From NCBI GenBank assembly GCA_038380435.1, contig JAWZYU010000010.1:43186135-43250134 (forward strand): DNA of 64,000 nucleotides, in the 5' to 3' direction. Numbering within the stretch: the stretch's first letter is position 1; every line of letters begins with the position of its first letter. The DNA is from Ryuthela nishihirai (lineage: Eukaryota > Arthropoda > Arachnida > Araneae > Heptathelidae). Positions 53,092 through 63,403 of this stretch are shown one piece after another. The notes below the pieces were generated by a model, which searched no databases, was not told the origin of the DNA, and worked only from the letters and a program-made list of their open reading frames with translations. Made by a program: the position numbers and the translations under genes.

Positions 53092-53717
53092 TTGGGCTGT
53101 TTTATTTCTGAGAGGCACTTGTTTTTGCACACATTGGACTGAATGACAAAGTTACAAGGACCCCGAGAGCACAGAGTTGGTTAGGGAAAGGGTTGGGTTG
53201 TTTTACCTCTGAGCGGCACTTTTTTGCACACCATGGGCTAAATGGCCAGGCCACAGCGTGTTCTTTAATGCACAGGGTATGGCTCTCCCGCACACGGGGC
53301 CACGGCTTAACGTCCCACCCGACGGACGGCGGCCTTTCCAAGCCCATCGGTGTCCCCTACTGACCCTGGGCAAGGCGGGGAATTTTGGGGAGATAAATCT
53401 CAACGCTGACCCAGCTGGGACTCGAACCTGGGAACTACAGATTACGAGCCTGGCGCGCTACTGACTGAGCCACCCCCGCCCCTATGGAAAGGGACTCAGT
53501 GGTCAACTGTTAGGAGACGGATCGAAGCTTACCATACAAGGTTATACGGAATGTTCTTTAACGTGTTCTTGTGTACGAAGCTGGAACTTAATGTCTCATC
53601 CGACGGACGGCGACCTCCCCAAGTCCATCAATGTCCCCTCTCTAACCGATGACAGAGATAGGATTTAGCGGAGATAAACCTCAACACTGATACAGGAGGG
53701 ACTGGAACTTGGGATTT
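53092..53717 (-). mobile_element. SINE1, old copy split by a younger SINE1
   Basis: The left part (53092-53192) has TTTTATTTCTGAGAGGCACTTGTTTTTGCACACATTGGACTGAATGAC. The right part (from 53486) has GGGACTCAGTGGTCAACTG, TTCTTTAACGTG, TCATCCGACGGACGGCGACC, GGAGATAAACCTCAAC and GGGACTGGAACTTGGGA. The insertion is 53193-53485. Confidence 0.85.
53193..53485 (-). mobile_element. SINE1 nested copy with internal deletion
   Basis: Target-site duplication GGAAAGGG at 53185-53192 and 53486-53493. The copy jumps from GGCCAGGCCA to CAGCGTGTTC, losing about 100 bp of body. The head and tail are intact. Confidence 0.92.
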
Positions 53718-53805
53718 TGGGTTGGGTTATTTTACCTCTGAGCGGCACTTTTATGCACATAATGGGCTAAATGGCCAGATCACAAGAACCGAGAATGCTA
53801 ACCTT
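53716..53805 (-). mobile_element. SINE1 tail fragment
   Basis: TTTTGGGTTGGGTTATTTTACCTCTGAGCGGCACTTTTATGCACATAATGGGCTAAATGGCCAGATCACAAG, then ends. It is the 3' end only, consistent with truncation at insertion. Confidence 0.88.
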
Positions 53806-54255
53806 TGCTTCTAATTCTAATGTATATGAAACATTGTTTTTCTTATTCTTCGAAGAATTACTCATGAAGTTTTCTGTTCCACAGTTCGGCATGATAAAAA
53901 GAAACAAAAATTACCTGGAAGACTTCACAGAGAGAGAAATTCACCAAGCGAAGAGCATAGAAAGACACGAAAGAAGGTACGATTATTTGCGTACATTAGC
54001 TGAGCTATCCCCACTGTGACGTCATTGGGCACGCCCCCCCCCCCCAGCAACACTCGAATAACCTTGGTAAAATATCGCCTTGTGTCGCCACTTTATATAT
54101 ATACTCACCTTGCTTGCAACGACCTCCAGATTCGTCGAAAGGAATACACCGGAAAAGTGTAGGTGCGCTGCGCATTTCAGTGATGTTCTAAACAATGTGT
54201 TAGTTCTACTCCCATTGTAATGATGATAGATGCATTATTGGCTTTAATGTTAGTT
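53806..54255. other. No gene recognised
   Basis: An open plus-strand frame (53771-54019) starts within the SINE tail and has no known motif. A C run is at 54035-54048. Confidence 0.4.
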
Positions 54256-54266
54256 CTACATCACAG

Positions 54267-54648
54267 TTGGGTTGTTTTACCTCTGAGCGGCACTTTTTTG
54301 CACACTATGGGCTAAATGGCCAGGTCACATGGACCCTGAAGGCTCAGAGAAGGTTGGGGGAGGGGACCCACTGGAACAGCTGTTGGGAGACAGATGGTAG
54401 CCTCCCGTCAAGGCCATCCAGCGTGTTCTTCAACGTGCACAGGGTATGTCTCTCCCGCACACGGGGCCACGGCTTAACGTCCCATCCGACGGACGGCGGC
54501 CTTTCCAAGCCCATCGGTGTCCCCTACTGACCGTGGGCAGGGCGGGGAATTTTGCGGAGATAAATCTCAACGCTGACCCAACTGGGACTCGAACCTGGGA
54601 ACTACAGATTACGAGTCTGGCGCGCTACCGATTGAGCCACCCCCGCCC
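54267..54648 (-). mobile_element. SINE1 copy with target-site duplication
   Basis: Near-consensus. Target-site duplication CTACATCACAG at 54256-54266 and 54649-54659. Confidence 0.96.
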
Positions 54649-54797
54649 CTACATCACAGTCTGAAGTTATTTGTGCTATCTACAAACTTTACATAAATTC
54701 CCGGGAATAGATGAAATTACTATTGAAATGATTAGAGTTGAAAATGTTTATGCTATCTCATTGCTGACTGAAAATTTGAATATCGTTTACGATAAAT

Positions 54798-54855
54798 AGA
54801 TAAATTACCCCTCAAGCAGCTGCTTGCAACAGAGGTCTGACAACAGCCTGGCCGA
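54798..54855 (-). mobile_element. SINE2 fragment, 3' end only
   Basis: AAATTACCCCTCAAGCAGCTGCTTGCAACAGAGGTCTGACAACAGCCTG. It stops just before the left arm of the large inverted duplication. Confidence 0.85.
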
Positions 54856-55244
54856 GTCTCTCAGAAGATGATACAAATTAACTTCCTGATATTCTTTAAA
54901 AAATTTTTTTTTTGCATATTGCACTTAAACTATTTAACGTTTTATCTTATGATATTAAAAATGGAGAAAAGCTCTCGAGTCTTCAAAAACAAAATCCACA
55001 ATATTATCTTACAACCTGTAAATTTAGCCATTACAGACAGCTCGATTATTTCAAAAGCAATTCATGTCTAATTGAATGTCTATGTATATAGCATTTTTTT
55101 TTACTTACAGCTTATGCTAAAGTTCTTAAATTTAAGTTCGATGTCGTTGGTGACGTAACTCTCACGCTGAAGCATATACGAGCGTCCATGACGCGTTTTT
55201 CTCAAATTCATTGTAGCACATTCATCTGTCGTAACAATATTTTG

Positions 55245-55628
55245 GAACGGGGGTGGCTCAGTCGGTAGTGCGCCAGGCTCGTAATCTGTAGTTCCCAGGT
55301 TCGAGTCCCAGCTGGGTCAGCGTTCAGATTTATCTCCGCAAAATTCCCCGCCTTGCCACCGGTCAGTAGGGGACACCGATGGGCTTGGAAAGGCCGCCGT
55401 CCGTCGGATGGGACGTTAAGCCGTGGCCCCGTGTGCGGGAGAGACATACCCTGTGCACGTTAAAGAACACGCTGGATGGCATTGATGGGAGGCTACCATC
55501 TGTCTCCCAACAGCTGTTCCAGTGGGTCCCCTCCCCCAACCTTCTCTGAGCCTTCGGGGTCCATGTGACCTGGCCATTTAGCCCATGGTGTGCAAAAAAA
55601 TGCCGCTCAGAGGTAAAACAACCCAACT
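55245..55628 (+). mobile_element. SINE1 copy inside the left arm
   Basis: Near-consensus, with A box GTGGCTCAGTCGGTAGTGCGCC. It is present in the other arm at 61764-62150 with the same flanks, so the insertion predates the duplication. Confidence 0.94.
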
Positions 55629-55892
55629 CTAAAATTTAATATGTATTTCTATCTGGAATCTGGATGGGCTGCGTCGTCGTTGATTCCAGCTTTCTTTCTA
55701 TTCTTGTTTATATTTGTTTATTTGCTTGTCCTGTTTGTGAATATGTATGTGCTTTCGCTTTGTTTTTGTGTATTTCTTTGAATTTGAATAAATTTTAATT
55801 CGGATTTGAAGAAAAAAATCTCTCTCCTTATTTGCATGAACTAAATGCTGAATTTTGGCATTTTTATTGCATTTTAAAACGAATATCCTTTC

Positions 55893-56243
55893 CTGAGAGG
55901 GGTTGGCTCAGTCGGTAGCGCTCGAGACTCGTAGCTTGCAGTTCCCAGGCTCGACTCCCAACTGTGTGCCAGGGTTAAGATTTATTTCCGCTAACCCCCA
56001 CCCTGCCCTCGGTGAGAATCATCCATGGGCTTTGAAAGAAAGTTGCCTATAAATGGGTAAAGCCGTAGCTCCGTATGCAAGATAACCATAAACTGGGCTC
56101 TTTAAAGAATCTCTTTTACTCCTAACAGTTGCCCATTCTATGCCGGACCCCTATCCCATCCGGAGCCCTCGTGGGGTTCTTATGACTTGGCGGTTCAGCT
56201 CGTTGCGCACAAAGACAAGTGCCGCTTAAAAAAACAACACAAC
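55893..56243 (+). mobile_element. SINE1-related copy, old, inside the left arm
   Basis: A box TTGGCTCAGTCGGTAGCG and B box GGCTCGACTCCC. The body is heavily diverged and ends AAAAAAACAACACAACTTT. Present in the other arm at 61150-61495. Confidence 0.85.
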
Positions 56244-56370
56244 TTTCCATCTAATAAAAAAATAAATTAATCTTAATTTGGAAGGCGGATTCAATGACCC
56301 TTGGCGCTTCGAGGAGATTTGCTAGGCACTATTTCACTCTTCTCCCCTCGTAGCTCCGACCTTCTAACTA

Positions 56371-56754
56371 GGGGCGGGGGTGGCTCAGTCGGTAGCGCGC
56401 CAGGCTCGTAATCTGTAGTTCCCAGGTTCGAGTCCAAGCTGGGTCAGCGTTAAGATTTATCTCCGCAAAATTTCCCCGCCCTGCCCACGGTCAGTAGGGG
56501 ACACCGATGGGCTTGGAAAGGCCGCCGTCCGTCGGATGGGACGTTAAGCCGTGGCCCCGTGTGCGGGAGAGTCATACCTTGTGCACGTTAAAGAACACGC
56601 TGGATGGCCTTGACGGGAGGCTACCATCTGTCTCCCAACAGATGTTCCAGTGGGTCCCCTCCCCCAACCTTCTCTGAGCCTTCGGGGTCCATGTGACCTG
56701 GCCATTTAGCCCATGGTGTGCAAAAAAGTGCCGCTCAGAGGTAAAACAACCCAA
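56371..56754 (+). mobile_element. SINE1 copy at the inner edge of the left arm
   Basis: Near-consensus, target-site duplication CCTTCTAACTA at 56360-56370 and 56755-56765. Its counterpart is 60628-61021. Confidence 0.96.
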
Positions 56755-56765
56755 CCTTCTAACTA

Positions 56766-56989
56766 GAACAGCCACATTGGTTTCATTCAACTTTAAAAAA
56801 AATTGGGCATCAAAGTTGAAGAGCTAGTGGATCCTTTTATACGTAATGCTTGAAACGCGGAAGCTGGAAACAGCTCGTCGGAAACATACACATGAGATGT
56901 GCATAAGATGCCACCTGTTGCATTTTAATAAGATGCAAATTATTTCCCAAAGTTGCCCACTTACTATGCAGGTCCGGAAGGAGACTCTC
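56766..56989. other. No gene recognised
   Basis: Spacer sequence with short frames on both strands, none recognisable. Confidence 0.4.
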
Positions 56990-57095
56990 GTTGTAATACT
57001 CAACCGACAATCAGCTACAGGAGAACTTAGCAGAAAGAAAATGTACATGCCTTATTCGGGATTCGAATCTAAATCACTTAGCTCATTAGTCAGGC
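56990..57095 (-). mobile_element. SINE2 remnant, decayed
   Basis: AACTTAGCAGAAAGAAAATGTACATGCCTTATTCGGGATTCGAATCTAAATCACTTAGCTCATTAGTCAGG follows SINE2 order on the minus strand. Confidence 0.65.
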
Positions 57096-57100
57096 TCATT

Positions 57101-57428
57101 AGGGTGGGGGTGGCTCATTTGCTAACACATCAGGTTCATAACTGCAGCTCTTAGGTTCGAGTCCCATCTGGGACAGAGTTGATATTTATCTACTCAAAAC
57201 TCCTCGCCCTTCCCTCGGGAAGTAGGGGACATCGATGGGCTTGGAAAGGCCACCGTCTATCAGACAAGACATTAAGCTGTGACCAAGTGTGCAGGATACC
57301 ATACCTGTGTACGTTAAAGACACACTGGATTGCCTTGACGGGAGGCTACCATCTATCTCCTAATGGCCGTCAAGTGAGTTCCCTTCCCCCAATCTTCTCT
57401 GAGCCTTTGGGGTTCTTGTGACTTGCTG
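57101..57428 (+). mobile_element. SINE1 copy, diverged, 3' end missing
   Basis: GGGGGTGGCTCATTTGCTAACACATC, B box GGTTCGAGTCCC, body through GGGGTTCTTGTGACTTG, then breaks off before the tail. Confidence 0.85.
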
Positions 57429-57684
57429 AACGTTGTTCTGCATTGTGAAAGAAAAGCATCCTTTTTACAGGGTTTCAGGTTGATCAAATAAGATTGTTTT
57501 TTACATGAGACTTTAACTCTTGTTAAAGCATACAATTATTTCATCTTCTCCTTCATGTATTTTAACTGTTTTTCTACGGAAAGAATTTAATTTTTTAATT
57601 TTAGTTTACCTGCTTTTACCTTTTATCTGCAACCGACACACACAGCTCCGACTAGGACTCATAGCCATAGTATGTGGAAAGAAA

Positions 57685-58025
57685 ATTAGATATCTTTTTG
57701 CACACAATGGACCAAATAGACAGGTCACAAGGACTGTGGATCCAGAGAAAGTTAGAGGAAGAGGACCAACTGGTCAGGTGTTAGGAAACGGATGGCAGCC
57801 TCCCGTTAAGGCAATCCAGTTTGTCCTCTAACGTGCCCATGGTATAGCTTTCTTGAACAAGAAGCCATGGCACGTCCCATTCGACGGACGGAGGCCTTTC
57901 CAATCCCAACTATGCCATCTTTTTCACCGAAGGCAGGATGAGAATTAGCGGAGATAAATCTCAACTCAGTCACGGTTCAGAATCTATCCTGGAAGCTTTA
58001 CATTACGAGCCTCGTCCATTAGAGA
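57685..58025 (-). mobile_element. SINE1 remnant, diverged
   Basis: TATCTTTTTGCACACAATGGACCAAATAGACAGGTCACAAGG, GATGGCAGCCTCCCGTTAAGGCAATCCAG, GTCCCATTCGACGGACGGAGGCC and GCGGAGATAAATCTCAACTC occur in order. A second copy of the phrase GAGACTT.AA.TCTT.TTAAAGCAT..AATTA..TCA lies at 57507-57545 and 58074-58113, on either side. Confidence 0.82.
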
Positions 58026-58984
58026 TTGAGACAATCACGCCATTACAAATTGAGACTTGCATACTTTTTTACGTGAGACTTCAATACTTCTTAAAGCATG
58101 CAATTACTTCAGCTTCTGTTTCAATGTGTTATTTTTTTAACCCTTTAAGATCTTTTTTTGGGAACCTTCACCTTCTTTCCCAACTCTTGACTAGGACACG
58201 TTGCCATAAAACCTGGAAAGAGATATTAAGTATCTGTAAATCCCCCTCCAGCATGCGGAACCTTCCCCAAGAAATCTGCAAACAACTATTTCAGTTTTTT
58301 CCTACCTAAGAGCAACAGGTATAACAAAGTTTAATCTCCCACGGTTCAGTTTTTGTAACATCAAGATATCCTTCCCACGCGAATGAATTAACGCAAACAA
58401 GTATGATTTTGCTTAAGCTGAGCGAACAAAAGGCTGTGTTTATCTGTAACTAACTAAATGCGAAAATCACGTATTCTGATGTGTCTAACAACCGTTGATT
58501 TTAGGGCAATCTTTTCAAAGGAAACAGGAAAGATTGTTTTTTTTTGAGTGAATTGCTCGCCAAAGTAAATAACGTTAAGGCAATTATGTGAATATGATAA
58601 AATAACGTATGCTCATTTGGTACTGTATTGGTTACAATAGAGAGACAATTCGAGACAAATAATTCAGAATAAAAAAAAAGAATGCATAATGTAGCTAATA
58701 AGAGATACAAACAGACAGGCTACGATCGTAGATAGAGTGGTTTATTAAAGAAGAAATTGGACAATTGGAAGCACACAAGTTGGTAATAATCCGTATTTGC
58801 ATATTTCTTTCTTCAATAATAGATATTACATTTTTTTTCAATCCTCTTACGACTTGGGAAGCAATCAAATTCACGAACTAAAGTATAACTATGCATATTC
58901 TTTTAATCTCACTGACCTAATACAGTAAGATCTCGTCATAACCTACAGTCATGGCCATTTTAGTAAACCAGGCCCACGTTATGG
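58026..58984. other. No gene recognised
   Basis: AT-rich, no recognised coding sequence. The phrase TACAGTAAGATCTCGTCATAAC at 58923-58944 resembles a pogo-type end, but no partner end was found. Confidence 0.4.
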
Positions 58985-59178
58985 ATCTAGTCCAGGCATG
59001 GCCAACTGTTTTTGCCCCCGGGCCGGATTGGAAAAAAAATATTTTCACGGGCCGGACGAAATATTAAAATTGAAAAATGTTAAGCAAAACACTTATTTCT
59101 TTAAGTAAACAAAATTTTATTATGAAATTTGTTTATGAATAATTGTAAGTAAATCAATACAACAAATTAACATAATAA

Positions 59179-60087
59179 CTAATGCGACGTGTTGAGGCGG
59201 TTTGCATCGCTTATTATTTTTTTAATATCTGGTTCTATACTTGTAGTAGCTATTCTTAACACAGCCTCCAAATGTAAATCATTCAATCTTGATCTTGTTG
59301 TACTTTTATTTAGATTCATTAAAGAAAAGGTTTGTTCACAAATATAAGTTGAGCTAAAGATTACTAAATACGTCTTGGCAAGTTTTTTTAAATTTCCATA
59401 TTTTTCATTATTCAATTGCTTATAAAAATTACACAAATTTTCTTGCTCTTCTCGATATTTCTCATGTAACAATTCATCACATTGTAAATTAATTATTTCT
59501 AATTGTATATCAACAGGAACGTCATCAACTTGTACAGAAAATGGATTTCGGATAATAGATAAAATTTTATAAATTTTTTTGAAGCAATCGAATCTCTTCT
59601 CGAAATCTGTCATTAGTGCAAGGATGTTTTTATCAAATGTTTTAACCTTTTCTTTTAAAAGATTTAAAGATATGGTCTGTAACGTTGGAAAATTATCAAA
59701 TTTACATTCAGCCAGAATTGTAGAAAAAAGGCTAAGCTTCATTTTAAAAGCTCTTAATTTCTGTATTAAATCATGAGCAAATAAATTTTTTCCTTGTATA
59801 CATGTGTTAAATTCGTCCAAATGTGTGAGAATATCCAAAGAAAATGCTAAATCACAAATCCAATTTGGATCTAATAATTCAGGAAAATCCTCATTTTCTT
59901 TAAGCATTAAAAATATTTTTATTTCCTCATGAAGGTCCCACACACGTCTTAAAACTTTTCCCAAACTTAACCAACGGATTTTATTGTGATATAGTACATC
60001 TAAATGACTGGTATTTAGTTCTTCAAGGAGATCAATAAATTGCCTGTGATTTAATCCTTTTGATCGTAGGAAATTCACTAATTTCAC
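59179..60087 (-). CDS. hAT transposase, C-terminal part (truncated, open)
   Basis: 302 codons, open throughout, ending 180 bp from the element's left end. Visible family landmarks: KGLNHRQF near residue 14; the RWLSLGKVLRRVWDLHEEI segment at residues 38-56; and the C-terminal hAT dimerisation region, with LAKTYLVIFSSTYICEQTFSL and a following SRLNDLHLEAVLRI, at about residues 237-285. These are the marks of the hAT branch that also gave the vertebrate GTF2IRD2/ZBED5-like genes. Full enzymes are about 600-700 residues. The N-terminal BED zinc finger and the first catalytic Asp region are absent. Family-like coding continues in frame upstream of the methionine to about 60117 (DHVTNVVVKLVNF), so the ATG is incidental, and coding stops at a small hairpin (60115-60147). 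Not an autonomous transposase. Whether the fragment is expressed is unknown. Confidence 0.9.
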   Translation of the reverse strand: MKLVNFLRSKGLNHRQFIDLLEELNTSHLDVLYHNKIRWLSLGKVLRRVWDLHEEIKIFLMLKENEDFPELLDPNWICDLAFSLDILTHLDEFNTCIQGKNLFAHDLIQKLRAFKMKLSLFSTILAECKFDNFPTLQTISLNLLKEKVKTFDKNILALMTDFEKRFDCFKKIYKILSIIRNPFSVQVDDVPVDIQLEIINLQCDELLHEKYREEQENLCNFYKQLNNEKYGNLKKLAKTYLVIFSSTYICEQTFSLMNLNKSTTRSRLNDLHLEAVLRIATTSIEPDIKKIISDANRLNTSH

Positions 60088-60114
60088 AACTACATTTGTA
60101 ACATGATCGATTTT

Positions 60115-60147
60115 TAAAATATTTTTGCACTATGCAAAAATATTTTA
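60115..60147. repeat. 15-bp hairpin at the internal deletion point of the hAT element
   Basis: TAAAATATTTTTGCA (60115-60129) pairs perfectly with 60133-60147 across a 3-nt loop. It lies where the transposase coding sequence breaks off. Confidence 0.92.
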
Positions 60148-60355
60148 CTCGCCTGCTGGCAACGTCGCTTGAACATCGAGTGCAGATGAGTATAAAAGTT
60201 TTAATTCTTTATAACGGAATCTTTTTTAAAAAATAGAGAAGTATCGAGAATTCATTCGATTAATTACTAGAAATTAAATGTTAATATTGAAAAATTGTTC
60301 GCGGGCCACATAAATTCATTACGCGGGCCGTATGTTGGCCATGCCTGATCTAGTC

Positions 60356-60627
60356 TAATACCCAGATTCAGAGCTCATCATATACCAAAAAGGTATTTTT
60401 TAATAGAAATACTAAAGATAAATATCAGTTCTATCCGAATCAGCGCAGATAAATCTCAACGCAAATCATCGGTTGTCTGGCATAGAGCCTTCTCTGAGAA
60501 GTCTTCTGCAAACAGTTTCCGTCGAAACTGTCCGAAACTCATTGATTGTAGAAATGTAGCCACAGAGAGTTGACTGGCTGATATCGCTTTATGACTAGCT
60601 GTTAGAGCAACTTAGCAGTCATCCTGA
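60356..60627. other. No gene recognised
   Basis: Short stretch between the hAT element and the inverted arm. Confidence 0.4.
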
Positions 60628-61021
60628 GGGTTGGGTTGTTGGGTTGTTTTACCTCTGAGTGGCACTTTTTTGCACACAATGGATAAATGGCCAGGTCACA
60701 AAGACCCCGAAGGCTCAGAGAAGGTTGGGGGAGGGGACCCACTGGAACAGCTGTTGGGAGACAGATGGTAGCCTCCCGTGAAGGTCATCCAGCGTGTTCT
60801 TTAACGTGCACAGGGTATGGCTCTCCCGCACACGGGGCCACGGCTTAACGTCCCATCCAACAGACGGCGGCCTTTCCAAGCCCATCGGTGTCCCCTACTG
60901 ACCGTGGGCAGGGCGGGGAAATTTTGCGGAGATAAATCTCAACGCTGACCCAGCTCGGACTCGAACCTGGGAACTACAGATTACGAGCCTGGCGCGCTAC
61001 CGACTGAGCCACCCCCGCCCC
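60628..61021 (-). mobile_element. SINE1 copy at the inner edge of the right arm
   Basis: Near-consensus. The head side keeps the flanking TAGTTAGAAGG (61022-61032), matching the left arm's target site. The tail side has no copy of it, and the tail is extended (GGGTTGGGTTGTTGGGTTG). The duplication therefore ends at or in this tail. Confidence 0.95.
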
Positions 61022-61149
61022 TAGTTAGAAGGTCGGAGCTACGAGGGGAGAAGAGTGAAATAGTGCCTAGCAAATCTCCTCGAAGCGCCAAGGGTCATTG
61101 AATCCGCCTTCCAAATTAAGATTAATTTATTTTTTTATTTTGATGAAAA

Positions 61150-61495
61150 GTTGTGTTGTTTTTTTAAGCGGCACTTGTCTTTGTGCGCAACGAGCTGAAC
61201 CGCCAAGTCATAAGAACCCCACGAGGGCTCCGGATGGGATAGAGGTCCGGCATAGAATGGGCAACTGTTAGGAGAAAAAGAGATTCTTTAAAGAGCCCAG
61301 TTTATGGTTATCTTGCACACGGAGCTACGGCTTTACCCATTTATAGGCAACTTTCTTTCAAAGCCCATGGATGATTCTCACCGAGGGCAGGGTGGGGGTT
61401 AGCGGAAATAAATCTTAACCCTGGCACACAGTTGGGAGTCGAGCCTGGGAACTGCAAGTTACGAGTCTCGAGCGCTACCGACTGAGCCAACCCCT
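61150..61495 (-). mobile_element. SINE1-related copy, old, inside the right arm
   Basis: Mirror counterpart of 55893-56243, with only scattered differences. Confidence 0.87.
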
Positions 61496-61763
61496 CTCAG
61501 GAAAGGATATTCGTTTTAAAATGCAATAAAAATGTCAAAATTCAGTATTTAGTTTATGCAAATAAGGAGAGAGATTTTTTCTTCAAATCCGAATTAAAAT
61601 TTATTCAAATTCAAAGAAATACACAAAAACAAAGCGAAAGCACAAACATATTCACAAACAGGACAAGCAAATAAACAAATATAAACAAGAATAGAAAGAA
61701 AGCTGGAATCAACGACGACGCAGCCCGTCCAGATTCCAGATAGAAATACATATTAAATTTTAG

Positions 61764-62150
61764 AGTTGGGTTGTTTTACCTCTGAGCGGCATTTTTTTGC
61801 ACACCATGGGCTAAATGGCCAGGTCACATGGACCCCGAAGGCTCAGACAAGGTTTGGGGAGGGGACCCACTGGAACAGCTGTTGGGAGACAGATGGTAGC
61901 CTTCCGTCAAGGCCATCCAGCGTGTTCTTTAACGTGCACAGGGTATGTCTCTCCCGCACACGGGGCCACGGCTTAACGTCCCATCCGACGGACGGCGGCC
62001 TTTCCAAGCCCATCGGTGTCCCCTACTGACCATGGGCAAGGCGGGGAATTTTGCGGAGATAAATCTCAACGTTGACCCAGCTGGGACTCGAACCTGGGAA
62101 CTACAGATTACGAGACTGGCACACTACCGACTGAGCCACCCCCGTTCCAA
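61764..62150 (-). mobile_element. SINE1 copy inside the right arm
   Basis: Mirror counterpart of 55245-55628. Differs by a few substitutions (for example CAGACAAGGTTTGGGG for CAGAGAAGGTTGGGGG, and ACCATGGGCAAGG). Confidence 0.95.
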
Positions 62151-62566
62151 AATATTGTTACGACAGATGAATGTGCTACAGTGAATTTGAGAAAAACGCG
62201 TCATGGACGCTCGTATATGCTTCAGCGTGAGAGTTACGTCACCAACGACATCGAACTTAAATTTAAGAACTTTAGCATAAGCTGTAAGTAAAAAAAAATG
62301 CTATATATATATAGACATTCAATTAAACATTAATTGCTTTTGAAATAATCGAGCTGTCTGTAATGGCTAAATTTACAGGTTGTAAGATAATATTGTGGAT
62401 TTTGTTTTTGAAGACTCGAGAACTTTTCCCCATTTTTAATATCATAAGATGAAGCGTTAAATAGTTTAAGTGCAATATGCAAAAAAAATTTTAAAGAATA
62501 TCAGGAAGTTAATTTGTATGTACACGAAGGTTGCCAGATCACAAATTTCGAAAAAAAATCGTTGCC

Positions 62567-62626
62567 AGATATTTTTTTGAATTCTGTAATCAACCATAGT
62601 GTTCGGATACTTTTTTGAGCGACTGA
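62567..62626. mobile_element. Half copy of the palindromic MITE
   Basis: TTTTTTTGAATTCTGTAATCAACCATAGTGTTCGGATACTTTTTTGAGCGACTG matches the right arm of 28812-28918. The other arm is missing. It lies immediately outside the right arm of the inverted duplication. Confidence 0.92.
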
Positions 62627-62994
62627 CATCGGTTTGGGATCAGCCAGACTCTAACATACCGATAGCTCTACCACGTGTAAAAGCATCCATATATCTCTGT
62701 GTCATACAGTTAAGAAAAATATTGTTAAGAAACGCTCTACCAACATGACCACAACGCTTACTCAAAAGAAAATTAATGAGCAAAATCATAGTCAGCTTTT
62801 GCGCCATTAATTTACCTTTTTACTCTCACCACCACGGATTTGTTTTTTGAGTAACATATGCAAATTTTGTCCTGTCAAGACCTTGCATATATTTAATTTC
62901 ATTGACACACAAAACGTAACATTAAGAATTTCAGTTGTTTTTGAGATATTTAATATTTTGCGAATTACGCTTAAATTTTTGTCACCACCGTATT
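62627..62994. other. No gene recognised
   Basis: AT-rich sequence without recognised families. Confidence 0.4.
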
Positions 62995-63005
62995 CATCTG
63001 ATAAT

Positions 63006-63392
63006 CATTTGGGGTTGTTTTACCTCTCAGCGGCACTTTTTTGCACACCATGGGCTAAATGGCCAGGTCACATGGACCCCGAAGGCTCAGAGAAGGTTGG
63101 GGGAGGGGACCCACTGGAACAACTGTTGGGAGACAGATGGTAGCTCCCCGTCAAGGCCATCCATCGTGTTCTTTAACTTGCACAGGGTATGGCTCTCCCG
63201 CACACGGAGCAACGGCTTAACGTCCCATCCGACAGACGGCGGCCTTTCCAAGCCCATCGGTGTCCCCTACTGACCATGGGCAGGGCGGGGAATTTTGCGG
63301 AGATAAATCTCAACGCTGACCCAGCTGGGACTCGAACCTGGGAACTACAGATTACGAGCCTGGCGCGCTACAGACTGAGCCATCCCCGCCCC
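63006..63392 (-). mobile_element. SINE1 copy with target-site duplication
   Basis: Near-consensus, with target-site duplication CATCTGATAAT at 62995-63005 and 63393-63403. Confidence 0.96.
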
Positions 63393-63403
63393 CATCTGAT
63401 AAT

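Larger units (their letters stand above)
54870..56754 (+). repeat. Left arm of a large inverted duplication (about 1.9 kb)
   Basis: Running outward to inward, this segment is repeated in reverse complement at 60636-62519. It contains an AT-rich part, three SINE1 copies of different ages, and the unique sequences between them. The arms differ by scattered substitutions and one- or few-base indels only. The left arm keeps both target-site duplications of its inner SINE1, so it is the likely original. Confidence 0.95.
58993..60347 (-). mobile_element. hAT-superfamily DNA transposon, internally deleted, 1355 bp
   Basis: Terminal inverted repeats CAGGCATGGCCAAC at 58993-59006 and its complement at 60334-60347. 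A perfect 8-bp target duplication ATCTAGTC at 58985-58992 and 60348-60355 is the hAT hallmark. Subterminal GGGCCG/GCGGGCC pieces occur at both ends. Inside is one minus-strand frame for the C-terminal part of the transposase. The perfect duplication and open frame suggest a young insertion. Confidence 0.97.
60636..62519 (-). repeat. Right arm of the large inverted duplication (about 1.9 kb)
   Basis: Reverse complement of 54870-56754, holding the same three SINE1 copies in mirror order with the same unique sequence between them. Outer boundary near TTAATTTGTAT (62509-62519). The spacer between arms is about 3.9 kb. Confidence 0.95.

Noticed and set aside
58923..58944. pogo-type transposon end (TACAGTAAGATCTCGTCATAAC).
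   Set aside because: No matching opposite end was found nearby, so it is too short to call.
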